This document shows positions 8,866 to 18,499 of a DNA stretch of 64,000 nucleotides, piece after piece. The DNA is from Novosphingobium sp. PhB57 (GTDB lineage: Bacteria; Pseudomonadota; Alphaproteobacteria; Sphingomonadales; Sphingomonadaceae): assembly GCF_004342985.1 (NCBI RefSeq), contig NZ_SMBO01000011.1, forward strand, positions 30,154 through 94,153. Direction: 5' to 3'. Each line of letters begins with the position of its first letter. Positions within the stretch are counted from its first letter, which is position 1. The notes below the pieces were generated by a model, which was not told the DNA's origin, did not search any database, and was given only the letters and a program-made list of their open reading frames with translations. Position numbers and translations under genes: made by a program.

Positions 8866-10419
8866 ATGGCCAACGGTGCAGAAACCCTCGTCAACACGCT
8901 GGTCGACAACGGTGTGGAGGTTTGCTTCGCGAACCCCGGCACTTCGGAAATGCACTTCCTGGCAGCGCTCGACAATCCGCGCATGAAGTCGGTGCTGTGC
9001 CTTTACGAAGGCGTCTGCACCGGCGCGGCGGATGGCTGGTACCGGATGAAGGACGTGCCGGCATCCACGCTGCTGCACTTGGGCCCGGGTCTCGCCAACG
9101 GCCTGTCCAACATCCACAACGCCAAGCGCGCCTCGTCCGGCATGGTCAACATCGTCGGCGAACATTCGGCATCGCACCTGAAGTACGATCCGCCGCTGAC
9201 GTCGGACATCGAAGGCCTTGCTCGCCCGCTCAGCCACTGGGTGCGCCGTGCCGAGTCCGCGACGACGATTGCTTGGGACACCGCCACCGCCTGCGCCAAG
9301 GCCAGCGAACATCCCGGCCAGATCGCCACGTTGATCCTGCCGGGTGACACTGCATGGAAGGACGCCGGAATGCCGGTCGTGCCGCAGGGCCTGACCCGCG
9401 CTCGCTCAGCACCGGATCAGGCGCGCGTGGATGAAGTGGCGCGCGTGCTGCGCTCGGGCGAACCGACGCTGCTGATCCTTGGCAACAAGGCCACGCGCGG
9501 CCGCGCGCTGGACCTCGCCGGCGCGGTTGCAGCCGGCACCGGCTGCCGCCTCGGCTCGCAGTTCTTCACCGCGCGGATCGAGCGCGGCGCGGGCCGCACG
9601 CCGCTGGAACGCATTCCCTACGCGGTGCCGCTGGGGCAGGCCTTCCTCAAGGACTTCAAGCACATCGTCACTTTGGAGACCAAGGAACCGGTGGCGTTCT
9701 TCGCCTATCCGGACAAGCCCAGCCTGCTGAAGGCGCCGGGCACCGTGGTCCACTCGCTAGTCGCGGATGACGAGGACAGTGCGCTCGGCCTGGAAATGCT
9801 GATCGACGCGCTGGGCCTGAAGGGCGCCGCGCCGCTGGTGCAGGAACGGATCGAGGCGGGCGTGCCCAGCGGCGCGCTCAACCCCGAAAGCATCGCCCAG
9901 GCCCTTTCGGCAGCGCTGCCGGAGAACGCGATCCTCGTCGACGAGTCGCTCACCACTGGCCGCCAGACCATGGGCCTGACAATGGGCGCGCGTCCGCACG
10001 ACCTCATCAACAACATGGGCGGATCGATCGGCTACGGCACCCCCGTCGCCACCGGCGCGTCGATGGCCTGCCCGGACCGGCGGACCTTCTGCATGGTGGG
10101 TGATGGCAGCGCCATGTACACGATCCAGTCGCTCTGGACGCAGGCGCGCGAAGGGCTGCCGATCACCACGATCATCTTCGCGAACAATCAGTACGCGATC
10201 CTCAAGGCCGAATACACGAATATGGGAGCGGGGCAGCAGCCCGGCCCTCAGGCCATGGCGATGATCGATATCGACCGTCCGACCATCGACTGGGTGGCCA
10301 TGGCAAAGTCCATGGGCGTGCCCGGTGTGCAGGTCGACAATGCCGAAGACTTCCACAAGGCGATGGCACGCTCCACCGAGATGGACGGCCCCTGCCTGAT
10401 CGAAGTCAAACTTTACTGA
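8866..10419 (+). CDS. Thiamine-diphosphate enzyme, acetolactate synthase/benzoylformate decarboxylase-like
   Basis: The 517-residue protein has the three-domain ThDP layout. The N-terminal pyrimidine-binding domain holds the activating glutamate near residue 48 (LYEGVCTGAADG) after CFANPGTSEMH. The C-terminal pyrophosphate domain carries MVGDGSAMYTIQSLW and IIFANNQYAI, the GDG-to-NN motif, at about residues 408-440. It is short for acetolactate synthase and lacks a regulatory subunit nearby, which suggests a 2-oxo acid decarboxylase or carboligase rather than branched-chain biosynthesis. It is coupled to the aldolase gene 2 bp upstream and may process the aldolase product. The substrate is not predictable from sequence. 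Confidence 0.83.
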   Translation: MANGAETLVNTLVDNGVEVCFANPGTSEMHFLAALDNPRMKSVLCLYEGVCTGAADGWYRMKDVPASTLLHLGPGLANGLSNIHNAKRASSGMVNIVGEHSASHLKYDPPLTSDIEGLARPLSHWVRRAESATTIAWDTATACAKASEHPGQIATLILPGDTAWKDAGMPVVPQGLTRARSAPDQARVDEVARVLRSGEPTLLILGNKATRGRALDLAGAVAAGTGCRLGSQFFTARIERGAGRTPLERIPYAVPLGQAFLKDFKHIVTLETKEPVAFFAYPDKPSLLKAPGTVVHSLVADDEDSALGLEMLIDALGLKGAAPLVQERIEAGVPSGALNPESIAQALSAALPENAILVDESLTTGRQTMGLTMGARPHDLINNMGGSIGYGTPVATGASMACPDRRTFCMVGDGSAMYTIQSLWTQAREGLPITTIIFANNQYAILKAEYTNMGAGQQPGPQAMAMIDIDRPTIDWVAMAKSMGVPGVQVDNAEDFHKAMARSTEMDGPCLIEVKLY

Positions 10420-10436
10420 TCGGGAGAAGGATCACC

Positions 10437-11330
10437 ATGACCACCACCGACGTCCTGACACTCAGGGCAAACGTACAGGATTATCCGCAGACCAAGGCGC
10501 TAAAGGACGGGCGGGTTTCGTCCGATATCGTCAGCCTCGATTTCTGCGGACCGGAAAAGGCGCACAACGGCTTCAAGGCCATGCTGCGCGAGAATGCCTT
10601 CGATTGCGGCGAACTGGCCATCGTCACCTGCCTGCAGGCGAAGATCTACGGCAAGCCTTTCGTGCTGCTGCCGGTGCCGATCTCGGGCCGTTTCCAGCAC
10701 CACTGCGCGGGCTTCAACCGTGACCTCGGCCATCTCGACCCCAAGGATATCGAGGGCAAGCAGGTCGGCGTGCGGACCTATGCGCAGACCACCGGCCTGT
10801 GGGTGCGCGGCGTGCTCCAGCATGAATACGGCGTCGATCTCGACAAGGTGACGTGGATGACCGTGGGTGACGGTCACCTGCTGGAATACACCGATCCCGC
10901 CAACTCCGTGCGCCTGCCCAAGGGTTCGGACATCGGCCAGATGATGCTCGACGGCGAACTGGCGGCGACGCTGCAGGGCGTCGATCTGCCCAAGGACCCG
11001 CGCGTGGAACGGCTGATCCCCGATCCCTTCAACGCTGCCAAGGACTGGTTCGCGCGGGAAGGCGTGGTGCCGATCAACCACATGTTCGTGGTGCATCAGG
11101 ACCTGACCAGGAGCCGCCCCGATGTCGTGCGGGAACTTTACCGCATGGTGGTGGAGAGCCGCGACCTGACCGAAGGCGGTCTGCCCGATCCGTTCCCGCC
11201 GGTGGGGCTGGAAGCCAATCGCAAGGGGATCGAACTGGCCATCGACTGGGCTTTCGAGCAGAAGATCATCCCCCGTAAGATCACTGTCGACGAGCTGTTC
11301 GATGACGTGACGGCAAGCCTGGGGGCCTGA
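10437..11330 (+). CDS. 4,5-dihydroxyphthalate decarboxylase-like protein, second paralogue
   Basis: This 297-residue member of the same SBP-fold family as the gene at 2045 shows FDCGELAIVTCLQAKIYG, KQVGVRTYAQTTGLWVRG and a VDELFDDV ending that parallels MEELFVDP in the paralogue. It is shorter by about 30 residues, mostly in the middle. The ATG lies 17 bp after the ThDP gene behind GGGAGAAGG. Having two paralogues in one cluster suggests two decarboxylation steps, or binding of two related carboxylated substrates (inference). Confidence 0.8.
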   Translation: MTTTDVLTLRANVQDYPQTKALKDGRVSSDIVSLDFCGPEKAHNGFKAMLRENAFDCGELAIVTCLQAKIYGKPFVLLPVPISGRFQHHCAGFNRDLGHLDPKDIEGKQVGVRTYAQTTGLWVRGVLQHEYGVDLDKVTWMTVGDGHLLEYTDPANSVRLPKGSDIGQMMLDGELAATLQGVDLPKDPRVERLIPDPFNAAKDWFAREGVVPINHMFVVHQDLTRSRPDVVRELYRMVVESRDLTEGGLPDPFPPVGLEANRKGIELAIDWAFEQKIIPRKITVDELFDDVTASLGA

Positions 11331-11344
11331 CGCCGAAGGTGCTG

Positions 11345-11387
11345 ACGCAAAGGGGGCCGGGCAGATTGCTCGGCCCCCTTTTTGCGT
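11345..11387. terminator. Bidirectional rho-independent terminator between convergent genes
   Basis: AAAGGGGGCCG and CGGCCCCCTTTTT form a strong GC stem over an 11-nt loop; an A-run on one side and a T-run on the other let it work in both directions. It fills the gap between the last catabolic gene and the MFS gene on the other strand. Confidence 0.85.
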
Positions 11388-12656
11388 TCAGCTGACGGGC
11401 GCGCGTGCCGGTTCGTGATCGAAGCTGTCGGCGTTGCGTAGGGCTGGGAACCACCGCGCCCAGAGCGCGACCACTGCCAGTGTGCCCACTCCGCCCAGTA
11501 CTACCGCCATGACCGGGCCGACCGCGGCGGCGAGGAAGCCGCTCTCCGCCTCTCCTAGTTCGTTCGAGGCCGAAACGAACAGCGAGGAGATCGCCCCGAC
11601 CCTTCCGCGCATCTCGTCCGGCGTGGCGATCTGCATCAGCGACTGGCGCACATAGACCGAGATCATGTCGGCCGCGCCGAGGATCGCCATGCAGGCGAGC
11701 GAGAGCAGCAGTGATCGGGACAGGCCGAAGATGATCGTTGCGATGCCGAATATCGCGACTGAAGCAAGCATCTTGATGCCCACTTGTCCCTGAAGCGGCC
11801 GCCACGAAAGCCAGAGACCTGAGGCCAACGCTCCGATGGCAGGCGCCGCCCGCAAATTCCCGAGGCCCGCCGGGCCGACATGGAGAATGTCGCGCGCATA
11901 GACGGGTAACAACGCGGTTGCGCCGCCCAGGAACACGGCAATGAGGTCGAGGCTTATCGCGCCGAGCACTAACTTGTGGCGGATGACGAACGTGAGCCCG
12001 TCCATCATCTGTCGCAGCGGATGACGATTGCGGTCGAACGGCTGTCGTTCCATCCCGCGCATGGCGAAGAGAGCGCAGGACGACAGCAGCAAGAGCGCTG
12101 CGCTCAGCGCGAAAGCCAGATAGGGAGCAACGGCATAGGCATAGCCGCCCAGTACCGGCCCGAGGATGGCGCCGATGCGTCCTGCTACTGCATTCGCGGC
12201 GACTGCGCGAGGCAGTAATGCGCGGGGCACCGTATTAGGCGCGAGCGCAGTGATGGCGGGGCGATAGACGGCGCGGGTAACCCCGGTGAGCGTGGCGATC
12301 AGGAAGTAGACCATCAGGGTTCCCCTGCCGTCATGGACCAGCCATGCCAGGAGAGCCGCTCCGGCGAGCTGGGCCACGCAGGACCAGCCGGCCATGAGCC
12401 TTCGGTCATAGCGGTCCGCCATCCAGCCGGTCAGCGGCGTGAGCACGAACATCGGCACGAACTGAACGAGTCCGATCAGCCCGAGCTGGAGAGCAGCTTC
12501 CCGCACGTCCATGGACCGCCGCGCGACATCGTAAACGAGCCAGCCCAGCGCGATGACCAGGCTGCTCTGCGATAGCATGGAGGCCATACGCGCGATCCAG
12601 AACAGGCGAAAGTTGCGATAGGAAAAGGCGCTGCGGCCGAGATGCATGTTGCTCAT
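11388..12656 (-). CDS. MFS exporter, EntS/MFS_3-like
   Basis: The 422-residue membrane protein has about 12 hydrophobic segments. The helix 2-3 loop reads GWMADRYDRRLMAG, and the second half contains DEMRGRVGAISSLFVSASNELGE, characteristic of MFS_3/EntS-like exporters (enterobactin exporter and macrolide-efflux relatives). The ATG at 12656 opens a typical RSAFSYRNFRLFWIARM N-terminus; a longer in-frame extension lacks membrane character. The substrate is unknown. The upstream region (about 12830-12885) is strikingly AT-rich and could hold its promoter. Confidence 0.8.
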   Translation of the reverse strand: MSNMHLGRSAFSYRNFRLFWIARMASMLSQSSLVIALGWLVYDVARRSMDVREAALQLGLIGLVQFVPMFVLTPLTGWMADRYDRRLMAGWSCVAQLAGAALLAWLVHDGRGTLMVYFLIATLTGVTRAVYRPAITALAPNTVPRALLPRAVAANAVAGRIGAILGPVLGGYAYAVAPYLAFALSAALLLLSSCALFAMRGMERQPFDRNRHPLRQMMDGLTFVIRHKLVLGAISLDLIAVFLGGATALLPVYARDILHVGPAGLGNLRAAPAIGALASGLWLSWRPLQGQVGIKMLASVAIFGIATIIFGLSRSLLLSLACMAILGAADMISVYVRQSLMQIATPDEMRGRVGAISSLFVSASNELGEAESGFLAAAVGPVMAVVLGGVGTLAVVALWARWFPALRNADSFDHEPARAPVS

Positions 12657-12924
12657 GAAATCATCCAGTCCGTCTTCGGCCGATCGTGTCCACCGTGATT
12701 TTTTGGCTGCGACTGCGGTCCCTATGGCAAGCGATCTAGGTAGCCCTATCGAAGGCGTGGCGCGGGCGATAGGTTTACGATGCACGCGAGCAGTTGCGCC
12801 GATTGTGCTCCTTTGCAGAAACAATCCGATTACCGAATTGAATAAAATAAATCTACGTATAATTGCATAACTTTGTCGTATTCAGCCGGGTGGCTCCAGT
12901 CGGCTACGATAGATTATGAATAAA

Positions 12925-13161
12925 TTATCGAGAGGAAGTGTCGGACTGCAAATGCTCGCAGATGCCGGACAGATCGACGAACCTGTCATTCGATCGCAGC
13001 AGATGGCCTGCGGGCACGTGCCGTTCCACGTTGAAGCTGTAAAACAGCGCCTCCTGCGATATCGTCGACTTGCCCGACATCGACCTGTGTCCGTCCTGAT
13101 AGAACAGTGAATCAAACACGCAGGCTACTTCAAGCCAGAGTTTTTCAATATTATCTCTCAT
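12925..13161 (-). pseudogene. Truncated transposase N-terminus (IS1182/IS5-related)
   Basis: The 78-residue frame contains SFNVERHVPAGHLLRSNDRF and VDLSGICEHLQ, the N-terminal signature of IS1182-type DDE transposases, which normally continue for several hundred residues. Here the match ends after the LQSD stretch, so only the N-terminal part survives, and no catalytic triad is present. It marks past insertion and deletion at the start of a decayed region. Confidence 0.7.
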
Positions 13162-13425
13162 TTATGGCCGTTCATCGTGGCTGGCCTTTAGGTGATCGAT
13201 GGCCGCTTCGCAGAAGCTCACAGGAGGTGTTGAATGACGGCTTTGTCGGCGAAGGCTGAGCTACGACAGGCGGCGGCCAGCAGGCCGCGACCTAATCCTC
13301 GCCGTTCCGAGTTGGCTTCCTGATTGTCCGCCTCGCGCCTTTCGGAGTGGATCCGTCGTGGACTGGCTTACGTTTTGCAGAATCAGTTCATTCCGGCGTA
13401 GCTAATCGTTCCTGCTGCCCTCCCG

Positions 13426-13827
13426 TTATGTGGATGTGCGATAAGCTCGGATATCAAACAGGAAGCGATTGGCAGTCGCTGAGGCTCGTTCGGCCTCTTC
13501 TGCCGGGATGTCGATCCGGTGCGCGGCCTTGTTGAGACTGCTGACGATGCCGATGAAATCTTTCGTGGAGGGCAGATCGCACACCCCTTCGTTTAGACGC
13601 ACCATTTCGCTTAATACTAGTGGGCGGTCGCTTTCGACGCCGTCGCCCTCGATCAGAGCGCGCAGTTCGCGCCCTATATCGATGCGGAGCTTGACGAGCG
13701 TCATCATTGGAAATTCGCGGGCCAGGTCTTCGGCGGTTGGCAGCGCAGCCTGAAGGGGGGGCAGGGAGGGCCGCCGACAGCTTGTAATCCGCAACTCCCA
13801 TCGGTTTAATGGAATCCCGCAACGCAT
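13426..13827 (-). CDS. Hypothetical protein, probably a fragment
   Basis: The C-terminal ~95 residues look like a real protein, with a helical pattern such as FPMMTLVKLRIDIGRELRAL followed by EEAERASATANRFLFDIRAY. The first ~30 residues look out of character, and a neighbouring frame reads VADYKLSAALPAPP there, so a frameshift near 13755-13770 is likely. I do not recognise the family. It sits among broken genes and may itself be non-functional. Confidence 0.4.
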   Translation of the reverse strand: MRCGIPLNRWELRITSCRRPSLPPLQAALPTAEDLAREFPMMTLVKLRIDIGRELRALIEGDGVESDRPLVLSEMVRLNEGVCDLPSTKDFIGIVSSLNKAAHRIDIPAEEAERASATANRFLFDIRAYRTST

Positions 13828-13849
13828 ATTCTACTACGGCGGCGTTCTT

Positions 13850-14667
13850 GCCTTGGCATAAAATGATACCATTGTCGGTGCGTCGTCGGCATGCCCCAGA
13901 AGGTCATCTACTGCCGAGAGGTAGAAGTTCATTTTGCCTGCAAACTCAGGCTTGAACTCTTCAATTTTCAGCTCGACCACCACGAAGCATCGCAGCTGCA
14001 AAACGTAGAAGAGGAGATCAAGGTAATAATCTTGTTCTGCAACCTCGAGATGGTATTGGCTCCCTGCGAATGCGAAGCCTTTGCCGAGTTCGAGAAAGAG
14101 CGACCGCAGGTGATCGAGCAGGCTGCGCTCCAGTTCTTGCTCGGAGATGTCCGCGCCAAGACCTAGGAATTCAAAACTGTAGGGATCCTACGAGCGCCTG
14201 TGCCAAATCCGACTGTGGAGCTGGTAGCGTTCTTGCAAAGTTAGTGATGGCCTTGCCCTGCCGAGCGAAAAGATCGCTGCGGATCTGGTGGGCGAGGACG
14301 TTTCGGCTCCAGCCGTTTTCCCGCGCTTGCTTGGCACACCAGATACGCTGATCGGATACCTTGATAGCCTCCATGAGCGTGATCGCATGGCCCCATGGCA
14401 ATTGTGCAATGACCTGTTGCACGATTTCGGTATCGGGAACGCCTCGGCCAATGCGCGCATATATTTAAGGTTGTGAGGCGAGAAGCCTGTCATTTCCGGA
14501 AAGTCGCGCTTCAGGTCCACCAACAGACGATCGACGATCTTTGCGCCCCAACCGGAAACTCCCTGACGCTCGAAGATATCGCGGCCGATCCCCCAATAGA
14601 GCAAGATCAGCTCCTCGTTGACAGCAACCGCTGCCCGCAGCCGTGCGGTGCGGATCCGAAGCTTCAT
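13850..14667 (-). pseudogene. DUF1016 (YhcG-type) PD-(D/E)xK nuclease pseudogene
   Basis: Three frames on the minus strand join into one DUF1016 protein. The first carries ELILLYWGIGRDIFERQG and FSPHNLKYMRALAEAFP, the second continues with VIAQLPWGHAITLMEAIK and ENGWSRNVLAHQI, and the third ends with a nuclease-like part including YLDLLFYVLQLRCFVVVELK (catalytic ELK). At least two frameshifts separate these parts, and the first codons are replaced by an IS5-like transposase fragment. YhcG-type proteins are predicted nucleases in defence or conflict contexts. This copy is dead unless the frameshifts are sequencing errors. Confidence 0.75.
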
Positions 14668-14876
14668 TTGGGAAGGAGCCTCCACGCGCAGCCGCTTGCC
14701 GCAATGCAAAGCAAGGCATTCACCACTTCGCGCATGTCCGTGGAGCGACGCCGACCTCCGCGCGTGGCTGGCGGAATAAACGGCGCGGCCAATTCCCACT
14801 CCCTGGCCGTCATATGGCTGGAATAGCGTAACCCTTTCCGGCTATGCTCCTGCTGGGCAATACCAGTCCATGCCAT
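14664..14876 (-). pseudogene. IS5-family transposase N-terminal fragment
   Basis: The 70-residue frame contains LTAREW-like MTAREWELAAPFIPP and MREVVNALLCIAASGCAWRL, the N-terminal helical domain of IS5-family transposases (DUF4096). It stops at LLPK, exactly where the DUF1016 sequence begins on the same strand. The junction suggests insertion into the nuclease gene followed by deletion of the rest of the element. Confidence 0.75.
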
Positions 14877-15248
14877 CGATCACTCCATCTCTCGCAGGAC
14901 GGCGTGAATCACAACATGCTGGCATTGCTTAACAACTTTCGGGGTGGCTCTTACAGCTAACAGAGACGCCCAGACGCGGCGAAACGTTCTTAATTCGGCT
15001 TAAGCGGACATTGAAGATGCCGGATGGCACACCATCTCACGACCGCGAAATAAAAGGCCAAGGACGCTGATAAGAAGTTGAGCTATTCGAAGGGCGTGTG
15101 CTGATACGCACAGACTCGGAACCGAAACGGCGGCGTGCGTTCATAGGCGAAGAAGCGGTGCACGAAACCGGAGAGATAAAGGTGCGGCGGGATAATGCTA
15201 GGTGGTGATGTGAAGCACGAAAGGGTTAAGCGTTCCAGTCGCTGGGAT
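14877..15248. other. Intergenic stretch without recognised gene
   Basis: I see no convincing coding frame here. The reading frames on both strands are short and lack family motifs. Confidence 0.5.
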
Positions 15249-15602
15249 ATGAAGCCTGCTATATTGATTGTCGACGACGCCCCGTTCGTTGCTCTCGATC
15301 TGGAAGACGCCGCAGTGGCTGCCGGTTTCAGGGTCATTGGGCCGTGCGGATCTGTTTCTGCAACGTTAGGGGAAGTCAATCGCTGGACGCCTGCTTGCGC
15401 CATTCTGGATGTGCAACTTGCCGACGGCCCGGTCTTCCCTGTCGCGGATTTTCTACAAGACGCGGGGGTTCCTCTCATATTTCACTCTGGCACTTCGGCC
15501 GGCGATGAGCTGTTGGACCGCTATCCCGGCGCGCGGTTTTGCGCCAAACCCAGTCAGCCCGCGGATTTGATGAATTTCGTGCGACAAGCTGTCGATTTAT
15601 GA
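15249..15602 (+). CDS. Single-domain response regulator (receiver only)
   Basis: The 117-residue protein is a stand-alone CheY-like receiver. ILIVDDAPFVALDLED gives the acidic pair, CAILDVQL holds the phosphoacceptor aspartate, FHSGTS supplies the conserved Thr/Ser, and CAKPSQ the lysine. There is no output domain. Receivers of this style in alphaproteobacteria often work with HWE-type kinases in the general stress response or light sensing; one such kinase is encoded at 45172-46656, but it has its own receiver next door. The start at MKP was chosen because the extra upstream residues precede the domain. Confidence 0.82.
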   Translation: MKPAILIVDDAPFVALDLEDAAVAAGFRVIGPCGSVSATLGEVNRWTPACAILDVQLADGPVFPVADFLQDAGVPLIFHSGTSAGDELLDRYPGARFCAKPSQPADLMNFVRQAVDL

Positions 15603-16218
15603 TCGGGTGCAAGTCTCATAACGCTCGGAACAACGGCGCGCTCGCTGGTTCGGCGCTCCGTCATGAGGAGCAGGCGACCGGTGGCTTGGCCGTTTGTGCT
15701 TGGTACAGGTATCTACCCCGGTGTCGTGCGTGAGCCTCAGGCGGCATGCAGCTCGCCTGTGAATAAGCGCAGGCGTGGGCATGGTTCGCCCCTTAACGGC
15801 GGACGGCCCGCGGTCATTATCTCTCGCTCGAAACAGCCTATCAAAGAGATCGGATACCGACGCCCCCGAAATCCGGAGCGGAACGCTCGTGTAACCGTGA
15901 AAAGCGCAAATCTTGCGGGCTCCTTGCCTCAGCCCGGCAGCGTATGCTGAACATACCTGTCCGCGATTAATCAGCTCTTTGCAGTGTTTCTGCAACGCCT
16001 TCATCGCCGAAATCAGTTTCTTGCGCGCCGGCCCCCAACGAGGAAGTGCAAGCGGTAGTTGTCCATCTAACCTCATTGAGTCGCGCCCTCAGGTAACAAA
16101 CCAGTCACGGCTCGAGGCCTTCGCTTTGAGTCAGGCTAGATCGTGTCCCAGGACGTGGTGTAGCTGAAGGCTGAGGTGGTCACCGTGATTTCGGGTAGGT
16201 TTGGTTTGCGAAGCTCCA
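15603..16218. other. Intergenic stretch without recognised gene
   Basis: No frame in this 600-bp region gives a recognisable protein. It lies between an intact receiver gene and an AraC fragment and is probably decayed DNA. Confidence 0.45.
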
Positions 16219-16395
16219 ACCTGACGAAAGGAATCACGATGATGTCGCCAGGCTATTTCATCAAGGCGTTTAGCAGCACAGTGGGCATAGCGCCTTATGC
16301 CTGGTTGATTGAGCAGAGGCTCGCCATGGCATGTTCCTTGATCGACAGTTCCGTTTACCCACTGGCGCAAATCGCGCTCGATTGTGGGTTTTTCC
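16219..16395 (+). pseudogene. AraC-type HTH domain fragment
   Basis: About 55 residues match the C-terminal double helix-turn-helix of AraC regulators: SPGYFIKAFSSTVGIAPYAW, LIEQRLAMACSLI and PLAQIALDCGF. After that the expected second-helix sequence is replaced by unrelated residues, and no N-terminal effector domain is present upstream. It is a truncated relic. Confidence 0.6.
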
Positions 16396-16915
16396 GACCA
16401 AAGCCACCTAACGCGAACATTCGTGAAGCGACGGGGGATGACGCCGGCGCGTTGGCGACAATGGCGGCGAGAGGAGCAGTTAGCTCTTTCGGATCGGTGA
16501 TCTTGCGCGCGCAAATTGAGGTGTACAATTAAATGGGCGCCCGTCGCATGCATCCATGCCATCGCCTTGGCGGAACACCCACTACCGCTGCCCCGAACAC
16601 TCTGCTCCGCCAGCGTATGTTGTAGGCTGGTGCAGGCATTTGACGATACTCGGTTTATCCGCATTGGAGGCGCCGATGTGAGGTGTGAAGCGGCAGCTAT
16701 GTCGGCTGAGCAGGGCAGCGGGTATCGGCATGTCGCGACCCTTTGCAGCCGTTCAGCCGTCATTTCGAGGTGTTCACCAGCGGACGTTCCGCTTCCGGCA
16801 TGTCGCGACCAGATCTGGTCGTTCATGGCATACCACAGGACAGCTAATTGCCGGCAAGCGGCCGTTTTAACGATCGCTCACGTGAACGGCAGGTGGTCTT
16901 GGATGCCGCTCTCTT
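16396..16915. other. Gap with a short direct repeat, no recognised gene
   Basis: No frame here is convincing. A 14-nt sequence, GGCATGTCGCGACC, occurs twice about 70 bp apart (near 16729 and 16798), downstream of the efflux operon. Its meaning is unknown. Confidence 0.35.
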
Positions 16916-18499
16916 TCAAACTTGCCGCTTTATGCTTCTGAGCGCAAAGCTGCCGGCGGCACACAGCAACATGCACAGTCCGGCCACTAGAAAGGCATCG
17001 CTGTAGGCCATCAGCAGCGACTGGCGATGCAGTGTCTGTTCCATCATCGCCAATGCCTGTTGGCGCAGTGGCTCGGCGGCGCTGGCATGAAGCGCGGCAT
17101 GCGGGTCCAAAGCGTGATGACCAAGCGCCTGGACCCATTCGACCGTTCGTTCCCGGAAGGTCGAGGAGAACGGCGTCACGGCTTCGCCGAGGCGCGCGGC
17201 GTGGAGCTTTTCGCGTTCCACCACAAACTGCCCGGCCAGCGCGATGCCGATGGCCCCGCCTAGATTGCGCACCGTGGAGAACAGGCCGGAGGCAGAGCCC
17301 ATTTCCGATTTCTCCAGCCCGTTTACGGCCATGACTCCCAGCGCAACGACAATGAAGGACTGGCCGATGCCGCGCACCACCAGAGAGGGGACGATGACAT
17401 TTGCGGCGGCATCGCCGTCCAGATGGATGTTCATAAGGCACCCCGCCGCCATCACGACGAACCCCAGGATGATGATCGCGCGGGCGCTGGTCCAGCGCAT
17501 CAGCGGCGGCGTGGCGAAGGACATGACGAGCTGGACGAGGCCATAGGGGATCATCGTCAGGCCGATGTCCTGCGCGTTATAGCCCTGCGTCTCCGCGAAA
17601 TAGTTGGGCACCAGGAACACCACTCCGAACACCACCGCGCCGAACGTGAACTGCATCAGGCTGGCGATGCCGAAATTGTAGCGGGCGAGCAGGCGCAGGT
17701 TGATGAGCGGACTGCCGCCGCGCAGCTCGATCAGGACGAATGCCCCGAGCCCCACCATGGCGACCATGGCAGCATCGACGATAAAGGAGGATGCAAACCA
17801 GTCTTCCCGCCCGCCTTCCTCCAGCATGATCTGAAGCGCGGCGAGCCCGATCGCCATGGTCGCGATGCCCGCCCAGTCGCCCTTTCGCAGCCGGTCGAGC
17901 GCAGCGGCCGTGCGCGGTGTCGCCCAGCCGATTGCCGCGAGCAGCAGCAGGCCCGGCGGCACCTGGAGGTAGAAGATCCAGCGCCAGTCATAGGCCTCTG
18001 TCAGCCAACCGCCGAGCGAAGGGCCGGCCGCCTGCGCGACATTGTTGGCGACTGCGAACAGCGCCATGCCGAAAGGCAGGCGGGCCGGTGGCAGCTCCGT
18101 CGCAATGATCTGGAACGAGAGCGGGATCAGAACGCCGCCGAACGCGCCCTGCAAGGCGCGGGCGACAATCATCGTGTTGATGTCCGCCGCCAGCGAGCAA
18201 GCGATGGAGAAGAGGATGAATCCGCCCGTCCCGACCATCAGCACCCGGCGCATGGAAAAGACCGACACCAGCCAGCCCGCCATGGGTATGACGATGATCT
18301 CCGCCACCAGATAGGCGGTGGTAATCCAGGAGCCTTCCTCGAAGGAGGCGCCCAGCGATCCGCGCACCTGCGGCAGCGAAGCATTGGTGACATGGACATT
18401 CATGCCGGCCATGAAGCAGCCGACGACCCCGCCCATCACCGCGACCCAGGCGCGCAGCGATACGGAGGGCGGACGGGCGTCCGGTGTTGCCGCGGTCAT
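16916..18499 (-). CDS. EmrB/QacA-type DHA2 multidrug MFS transporter
   Basis: The 527-residue protein has about 14 hydrophobic segments. N-terminal motifs include FMAGMNVHVTNASLPQVRG, EGSWITTAYLVAEIIVIPMA and the GGVLIPLSFQI stretch typical of DHA2 drug:H+ antiporters such as EmrB. It is the inner-membrane pump of a tripartite exporter. Its start overlaps the stop of the upstream adaptor gene by 4 bp, showing translational coupling. A likely order of assembly is EmrB pump, HlyD adaptor and NodT outer-membrane channel, all in one operon read from 21044 leftwards. The substrate cannot be deduced. Confidence 0.9.
   Translation of the reverse strand: MTAATPDARPPSVSLRAWVAVMGGVVGCFMAGMNVHVTNASLPQVRGSLGASFEEGSWITTAYLVAEIIVIPMAGWLVSVFSMRRVLMVGTGGFILFSIACSLAADINTMIVARALQGAFGGVLIPLSFQIIATELPPARLPFGMALFAVANNVAQAAGPSLGGWLTEAYDWRWIFYLQVPPGLLLLAAIGWATPRTAAALDRLRKGDWAGIATMAIGLAALQIMLEEGGREDWFASSFIVDAAMVAMVGLGAFVLIELRGGSPLINLRLLARYNFGIASLMQFTFGAVVFGVVFLVPNYFAETQGYNAQDIGLTMIPYGLVQLVMSFATPPLMRWTSARAIIILGFVVMAAGCLMNIHLDGDAAANVIVPSLVVRGIGQSFIVVALGVMAVNGLEKSEMGSASGLFSTVRNLGGAIGIALAGQFVVEREKLHAARLGEAVTPFSSTFRERTVEWVQALGHHALDPHAALHASAAEPLRQQALAMMEQTLHRQSLLMAYSDAFLVAGLCMLLCAAGSFALRSIKRQV

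Noticed and set aside
16729..16811. Possible CRISPR or iteron from the GGCATGTCGCGACC repeats
   Set aside because: Only two 14-nt copies were seen and no regular spacing, cas genes or replication protein.
16131..16826. A 231-residue minus-strand frame next to the efflux operon
   Set aside because: No domain pattern is visible, and it overlaps an AraC relic on the other strand.
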